Part shown: positions 59,956 through 64,000 of the stretch, piece after piece
How the letters are laid out: every line of letters begins with the position of its first letter
Position numbering within the stretch: position 1 is the first letter of the stretch
Assembly (NCBI GenBank): GCA_020852555.1
Contig: JADZAQ010000082.1
Location: forward strand, 25,372 to 89,371
Source of the DNA: Burkholderiales bacterium
Lineage (GTDB): Bacteria; Pseudomonadota; Gammaproteobacteria; Burkholderiales; Casimicrobiaceae
DNA length: 64,000 bases
Direction: 5' to 3'
Notes under the pieces: model-generated
Seen by the model: only the letters and a program-made list of their open reading frames with translations
The model's database searches: none
Told to the model about the DNA's origin: nothing
Position numbers and translations under genes: made by a program

Positions 59956-60205
59956 GCGGAAAGGGCGGGCGTAGTCCTCGATTGTCGGCGATCCGGGCGG
60001 GGACGACTCACGACGCCCGGTGGCGACGGGTCGTTCCGGGCAAGCAAACGCCGTGCCGACGATCCGGAATCCGTGCTATTCCAAATGCATAAAATCGATT
60101 GCTCGACGATGATGCCCGCTCGGGGGGGCTTTGTAAAGACGGCGGAATCGCCCGGAACCGGCCGGCGAATGGGTCCGCGGTGCGGCCGGAGATGTTTGCG
60201 ACGCG
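59956..60205 (-). other. Intergenic region between ccsA-like gene and pilB
   Basis: About 250 bp. An AT-rich patch (60075-60105) stands out from the GC-rich surroundings and is the likely place of the pilB promoter, but no consensus -35/-10 or -24/-12 pair is clear on the minus strand. Nothing else recognisable. Confidence 0.35.
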
Positions 60206-61012
60206 CTACCGGCCGAGCAGCACCTGCGCCACGAACTTGCTGCCGAGGTAGCCCAGGAGCAGCAGCACGGTGCCGGCGACGATGCCGAGGAGCGCGCGCC
60301 GGCCGCGCCAGCCGTACCGCCAGCGACCGTAGAGCAGCACCGCAAAGGCCACAAAGCCGGCGAGCGAGAGCACGTTCTTGTGGGTGAAGGGCAGCGGCCG
60401 GCCGAAGACCTGCTCGGAGAAGACGAGCCCGCTCACCAGCGTGGCGGTCAGCAGGGCGAAGCCGACGACGACGAGGCGGAAGAGGAGCCGCTCGAGGGTG
60501 AGCAGCGGCAGGCCGCCGTCGCTTGGCATCGGCGCGGCGCCGCGATGGATGCGCCGCTCGAGGCCGAGGAGGAGCAGCGCCTGCAGCGCCGCGACCACCA
60601 GGAAGGCGTAACCGGCGAGCGCCACCGCGATGTGCAGCGCCGCCCACGCCTCATCGCCGTAGGTGAAGCGGTGCGGTGCTCCGCCCAGCGTCGGCGCCAG
60701 CGCGCACAGCGCCGCCACCGGGAGCACGATGCCTGCCACGCCCGGCAGCTTGTGCAGCAGTCCCGCGCCGGTGGCGACGAGGACGGTCAGCCAGGCGACG
60801 ACCGAGAGCGCCTGCGGAAACGACAGGTCGAGCCCGTCGGCGCGGAAGGTCACGTGCGCGATCGTCGCGGCGTGGAGCAGCAGGGCGACCGCGAGCAGCG
60901 CGCGCGCCTCGCGCGGCCGTGCGGGCCGCGCCTCGCAGCGGGCGTAGCGCCACGCGGCGAGGCCATAGAGGAGGGCGACGGCGACGTACAGTAGAATCAC
61001 GATGCAGGTCAC
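60206..61012 (-). CDS. CcsA/HemX-like inner membrane protein (YpjD type)
   Basis: A 268-residue protein with eight predicted membrane helices, of the cytochrome c assembly protein family. The conserved FTYGDEAWAALHIAVALAGY and LPFTHKNVLSLAGFVAF carry the histidines typical of haem-handling relatives; the tryptophan-rich WWD motif of true CcsA/CcmC is not seen. It is the counterpart of YpjD, which is divergent from ffh in many proteobacteria. A function in cytochrome c maturation is therefore only possible. GTG 61012 is preferred because the first membrane helix begins just after it. Confidence 0.85.
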   Translation of the reverse strand: MTCIVILLYVAVALLYGLAAWRYARCEARPARPREARALLAVALLLHAATIAHVTFRADGLDLSFPQALSVVAWLTVLVATGAGLLHKLPGVAGIVLPVAALCALAPTLGGAPHRFTYGDEAWAALHIAVALAGYAFLVVAALQALLLLGLERRIHRGAAPMPSDGGLPLLTLERLLFRLVVVGFALLTATLVSGLVFSEQVFGRPLPFTHKNVLSLAGFVAFAVLLYGRWRYGWRGRRALLGIVAGTVLLLLGYLGSKFVAQVLLGR

Positions 61013-61158
61013 GACATCGGACGGCGACCGCCATCCGCGCCACGTGACGTGGCAGCCCGCTGCGGCGCGTCCGCAGCACGCCGCGCGGCGGCGCCGCACG
61101 TGGCGCGTGCAGGTCGAGTGTACCCGATGCCCCATCGTCGTCCCCGAGAGTTCCCTCC

Positions 61159-62508
61159 ATGCTCGAAAATCTGACCGAACGCCTGTCGCGCGTCGTCAAG
61201 GAGTTGCGCGGCCAGGCGCGGCTCACCGAAGACAACATCCAGGACGCGCTGCGCGAGGTGCGCCTCGCACTCCTCGAAGCCGACGTCGCGCTGCCCGTGG
61301 TGCGCGAATTCATCGCCGCGGTGAAGGCCAAGGCGCTGGGCGAGGAGGTGGTGGGCTCGCTCACCCCCGGCCAGGCGCTGGTCGGTGTCGTCCATCGCGA
61401 GCTGACGGCGCTCATGGGCGGCACCGCCGAGCCGCTGTCGTTCGCGACCCAGCCGCCGGCGGTGATCCTGCTCGCCGGCTTGCAGGGGGCGGGCAAGACC
61501 ACGACCGCCGGCAAGCTCGCACGGCTCCTCGCGACCGAGCAGAAGAAGAAGGTGCTCCTGGTCTCCGCCGACGTCTACCGGCCGGCGGCGATCGAGCAGT
61601 TGCGCCTGCTCGCCGACCAGGTCGGCGTCGACTTCTTCCCGTCGACCGCGGCCGAGCAACCGGTCGCCATCGCCCGCAACGCCCTCGACTGGGCGCGCAA
61701 GCACTACCACGACGTGCTGATCGTCGACACCGCGGGCCGCCTGGGGGTCGACGAGGCGATGATGCGCGAGATCGCCGAACTGCACGCCGCGGTGCAGCCG
61801 ATCGAGACCCTCTTCGTCGTCGATGCGATGCAGGGACAGGACGCGGTCAATACCGCGAAGGCGTTCCGCGATGCGCTGCCGCTGACCGGCGTCGTCCTCA
61901 CCAAGCTCGACGGCGATGCCCGCGGTGGTGCGGCGCTCTCCGTGCGCCACGTGACCGGCGCGCCGATCAAGTTCGCCGGCGTCGCCGAGAAGATCAACGG
62001 CCTCGAGGTCTTTCACCCCGAGCGCATGGCCTCGCGCATCCTCGGCATGGGCGACGTGCTGACGCTCATCGAGGAAGCGCAGAAGAGCGTCGACCTCGAG
62101 GAAGCGAAGAAGCTCGCCAAGAAGGTCAAGACCGGCAAGGGCTTCGACCTCACCGATTTCAAGGCGCAGTTCGCGCAGATGCGCAAGATGGGCGGCATCG
62201 CCGGGATGATGGACAAGCTCCCCGCCGAGCTCGCGCGCGCCGCGCAGAGCGCCACCGTCGACGAGCGCAAGCTCGCCCGGGTCGAAGGCATCATCGATTC
62301 GATGACGCCGCAGGAGCGCGCCAAGCCCGAGCTCCTCAAGGCCTCGCGCAAGCGGCGCATCGCCGCGGGGGCCGGGGTGACCGTGCAGGAGGTCAACCAG
62401 CTCCTCAATCAGTTCGAGCAGACGCAGAAGATGATGAAGATGGTCGCCAAGGGCGGCATGCAGAAGATGCTGCGCGGCATGAAGGGGATGCTGCCGGGGC
62501 TGCGGTAG
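61159..62508 (+). CDS. ffh: Signal recognition particle GTPase Ffh
   Basis: A 449-residue protein that binds signal sequences and 4.5S RNA and delivers ribosomes to FtsY. The N domain (about 1-85) is followed by the G domain with GLQGAGKTTTAGKLA (G1), VDTAGRLGVDE (G3) and TKLDGDARGG (G4), then the methionine-rich M domain with KMGGIAGMMDKLP and the ending KMMKMVAKGGMQKMLRGMKG. The ATG 61159 gives the standard start MLENLTERL, without a clear ribosome binding site. It is divergent from the ccsA-like gene. Confidence 0.98.
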   Translation: MLENLTERLSRVVKELRGQARLTEDNIQDALREVRLALLEADVALPVVREFIAAVKAKALGEEVVGSLTPGQALVGVVHRELTALMGGTAEPLSFATQPPAVILLAGLQGAGKTTTAGKLARLLATEQKKKVLLVSADVYRPAAIEQLRLLADQVGVDFFPSTAAEQPVAIARNALDWARKHYHDVLIVDTAGRLGVDEAMMREIAELHAAVQPIETLFVVDAMQGQDAVNTAKAFRDALPLTGVVLTKLDGDARGGAALSVRHVTGAPIKFAGVAEKINGLEVFHPERMASRILGMGDVLTLIEEAQKSVDLEEAKKLAKKVKTGKGFDLTDFKAQFAQMRKMGGIAGMMDKLPAELARAAQSATVDERKLARVEGIIDSMTPQERAKPELLKASRKRRIAAGAGVTVQEVNQLLNQFEQTQKMMKMVAKGGMQKMLRGMKGMLPGLR

Positions 62509-62519
62509 CGTCGGGGCGA

Positions 62520-62553
62520 CGGCGGTCGGTTCACCGCGCCGGCCGCCGCTTTT
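62520..62553 (+). terminator. Probable terminator after ffh
   Basis: Arms CGGCGGTCGG (62520-62529) and CCGGCCGCCG (62539-62548) pair over ten bases with one G-U wobble and a nine-base loop, followed by CTTTT. It lies 12 bp after the ffh stop. The T-run is short (four), so strength is uncertain. Confidence 0.6.
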
Positions 62554-62596
62554 CGCATCACGAGGCGAGGCGAGCGACGCCCCCCGAGGCGCACCC

Positions 62597-63592
62597 TCAA
62601 GCGGGCGTGCACATCATGACGGCCTTTTCGCCACCATAGCCTTCGGCGATCCATCCGGCGCCGGTCATTCGATCGCGCAACGCCGCGTCGGCGATGTAAC
62701 GGTGATTGGGCGCGGCACGGTTGTTGAACATGCGGTGGATCGGTTGGAATCCGGGCGGGCATTGTCCCGTCACCTTGTCCGGGACGTGGATGTAGAACGC
62801 TTCCCGCGTCTCGAGCATCCAGACGTCGCTCAGATTGCGCGCCACCGAGTCGCATTCGTCCGGATTCGCCGTGTAGAAATGCGACGTGAACCGGCTGCTG
62901 AAGAAGCGACACACGGGAACCGCGCCCGGCGGCGCATCCTGCGCAGTCTCGTAGGCGATGAACGCGCCGGTGGAGCGCTGCCAGCCCGCGAATTTTCCCG
63001 CTTCGAGCGCATCGATTTCGGTCTGCATGACGGTGATGAAATAGTGACCGTTGGTCGGATTTAAGTACTCGACCACGACCGATGGCGTGCCCGGCGGCCG
63101 CTTGCTCACGGCCACCACCGAGAAATAGCGCCACGTCGAGCGCCGAAGCGGCATCCACGGATCCGGTGCCGCAGCGACCACGTAGGCCGCAGGCGGGCCA
63201 TCGAAGTACGGCCCGGCCACCGCTGCGGTACCGTCGGCGCCGGTGTCCGCCAAGTATTGGAGCATGGCCCCACCGAACCAGAAGAGGTACTCGCCGGAGG
63301 TATTGAAACCGCGGAATCCGAACTCGTCCCAGAGGCTCGGGACGTCACGACCCACGCCCGGAACCACGAGGATCTTCTGGTTGGGAACGGGCGTGCCCAA
63401 GCTCGATACCGCTCGGACCACGAACGGCGTGCTCGGAGACGGGTGAGAGTTACCGGCGTCCTGCACCTCGATGCGCCGGATCGGCGACAGGAGTTCGAGC
63501 CGGACAGCGAGCGGATCGAACTGTGCGTGGGCGGTGGCCCCGGTCACCAAGATCGCGACCGCGAGCACCCCCCTCGATCGGAACATGGACAT
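62597..63592 (-). CDS. Exported DUF5648-type hypothetical protein
   Basis: A 331-residue secreted protein with a signal peptide (MSMFRSRGVLAVAILVTG, cleavage near AHAQ at residue 24). The middle (about 25-165) looks like an Ig-like or similar beta domain with a glycine/aromatic-rich surface. The C-terminal half (about 175-331) has the repeat pattern of DUF5648: VEYLNPTNGHYFITVMQTEI, VCRFFSSRFTSHFYTANPDE, FYIHVPDKVTGQCPPGF and MFNNRAAPNHRYIADAALRD. Such domains are frequent in exported betaproteobacterial proteins of unknown role. ATG 63592 (or 63586) has AGGGAG upstream; the longer frame is shadow. It lies 19 bp after another gene of the same orientation. Confidence 0.8.
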   Translation of the reverse strand: MSMFRSRGVLAVAILVTGATAHAQFDPLAVRLELLSPIRRIEVQDAGNSHPSPSTPFVVRAVSSLGTPVPNQKILVVPGVGRDVPSLWDEFGFRGFNTSGEYLFWFGGAMLQYLADTGADGTAAVAGPYFDGPPAAYVVAAAPDPWMPLRRSTWRYFSVVAVSKRPPGTPSVVVEYLNPTNGHYFITVMQTEIDALEAGKFAGWQRSTGAFIAYETAQDAPPGAVPVCRFFSSRFTSHFYTANPDECDSVARNLSDVWMLETREAFYIHVPDKVTGQCPPGFQPIHRMFNNRAAPNHRYIADAALRDRMTGAGWIAEGYGGEKAVMMCTPA

Positions 63593-63611
63593 GGAGTACT
63601 CCCTCCGCTCG

Positions 63612-64000
63612 CTATGTCGGCTCGACGTAGCCGAGCAATGTTTGATATAGGGTATAGCCTGCGGCATTGGCCGCCGCCACTTTCGTTTGGGGCACGAGGA
63701 TATAGGTGTCATTGCTTCCGTTATACAGGCGATACAACGCGACGAGGTTTCCCGACCAATTGGTCGGAGCGACGAAGCCCTCGATGCCGTCATAGTCAAA
63801 GCAATTTCCGGCAGTCGAGTTCATGAACATCGCAAGGTCTGCGGAGCTCGTTGCGTAGGTATGCAACACCGGATATATCTTACTGGGAGCCGGCATTGCG
63901 AACCCGCATCGATCCTTGCCATTCCCGATGTTCTGCGGCTTGCTCAACCTCCGAAGTGGGAGCATCGTGATTCCGGACACCACATCTCTCGTATAAACCA
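63612..64000 (-). CDS. Partial hypothetical protein, 3' end only
   Basis: The frame is open from the window edge to TAG at 63612-63614, so the 5' part is outside. The last 129 codons include TYATSSADLAMFMNSTAGNC, FDYDGIEGFVAPTN and LVALYRLYNGSNDTYILVPQ followed by a Gly-Tyr ending. The YRLYNGSNDTYILVP and AAGYT segments resemble one repeat of the DUF5648 type, as in the next gene, but this is weak. Base composition looks less GC-rich than the core genes. Probably an exported protein in an operon with the downstream gene. Confidence 0.6.
   Translation of the reverse strand, partial: VYTRDVVSGITMLPLRRLSKPQNIGNGKDRCGFAMPAPSKIYPVLHTYATSSADLAMFMNSTAGNCFDYDGIEGFVAPTNWSGNLVALYRLYNGSNDTYILVPQTKVAAANAAGYTLYQTLLGYVEPT

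Noticed and set aside
60114..60134. GC hairpin followed by TTTGT on the plus strand
   Set aside because: It looks like a weak terminator on the plus strand, but no plus-strand gene lies upstream to be terminated, and the minus reading has no T-run.
57820..60387. An 855-codon plus-strand frame antisense to pilC and pilB
   Set aside because: Shadow of the conserved pilus genes; no ribosome binding site and no domain.

Overview
The window looks like chromosomal DNA of a high-GC, Gram-negative betaproteobacterium (Burkholderiales or a related lineage; no closer placement can be supported). The reasons are a complete dcw (division and cell wall) cluster with a meso-diaminopimelate type MurE, lpxC and tamA/tamB for an outer membrane, the gene order lpxC-dciA-M23 peptidase-secA-argJ-mutT/thiE, and the order ffh/ccsA-like/pilB-pilC-pilD-coaE-zapD-yacG that is usual in that class. 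Most of the sequence is conserved core genome. I see no phage, insertion sequence, CRISPR array or recognisable defence system.

Region 1 (1-19.5 kb) is a carbon-storage and sugar-phosphate block. After the end of a Rep-type helicase gene and a di-haem cytochrome c5 gene, a tRNA-Arg gene leads within 18 bases into glgP-glgC-glgA (glycogen breakdown and synthesis). Facing it on the other strand is an operon of a hexose-6-phosphate mutarotase, an MGH1/GH63-like glucosidase and a glycogen debranching enzyme. A remnant of a histidine phosphatase gene lies in the divergent gap. Then a tightly coupled operon, tal-ppgK-pgi-gnd-zwf-pgl, connects free glucose (through a polyphosphate-type glucokinase) and glucose-6-phosphate to the pentose phosphate pathway. 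Together these genes can store, mobilise, trim and oxidise glycogen; no branching enzyme (glgB) is present in the window.

Region 2 (19.5-25.7 kb, minus strand) is a small lipoprotein gene followed by tamA and tamB, the translocation and assembly module of the cell envelope. It diverges from the dcw cluster across an AT-rich gap of about 560 bp that carries a clear sigma-70 promoter and four MraZ operator boxes at 10-bp spacing.

Region 3 (26.3-45.5 kb) is the full dcw cluster, mraZ-rsmH-ftsL-ftsI-murE-murF-mraY-murD-ftsW-murG-murC-murB-ddlB-ftsQ-ftsA-ftsZ, with overlapping genes almost throughout, then lpxC and a 61-residue membrane protein. Region 4 (45.5-53 kb) holds dciA, an M23 peptidase, secA, argJ, a DUF815 ATPase and a MutT-ThiE fusion. 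Region 5 (53-61 kb, minus strand) holds three small accessory genes (two DUF488 proteins, one of which appears to start at CTG, and a DUF2945 protein), then yacG, zapD, coaE and the type IV pilus genes pilD, pilC, pilB, and a CcsA-like membrane protein.

Region 6 (61-64 kb) is ffh followed, on the opposite strand, by two tandem genes: an exported DUF5648-type protein and an upstream gene whose 5' end lies outside the window. This last 1.4 kb looks visibly less GC-rich and is the most accessory-like part. I did not find a convincing undescribed multi-gene system; the findings are mainly unusual gene starts, overlaps, a decayed gene, regulatory architecture and the combination of glycogen and polyphosphate functions.
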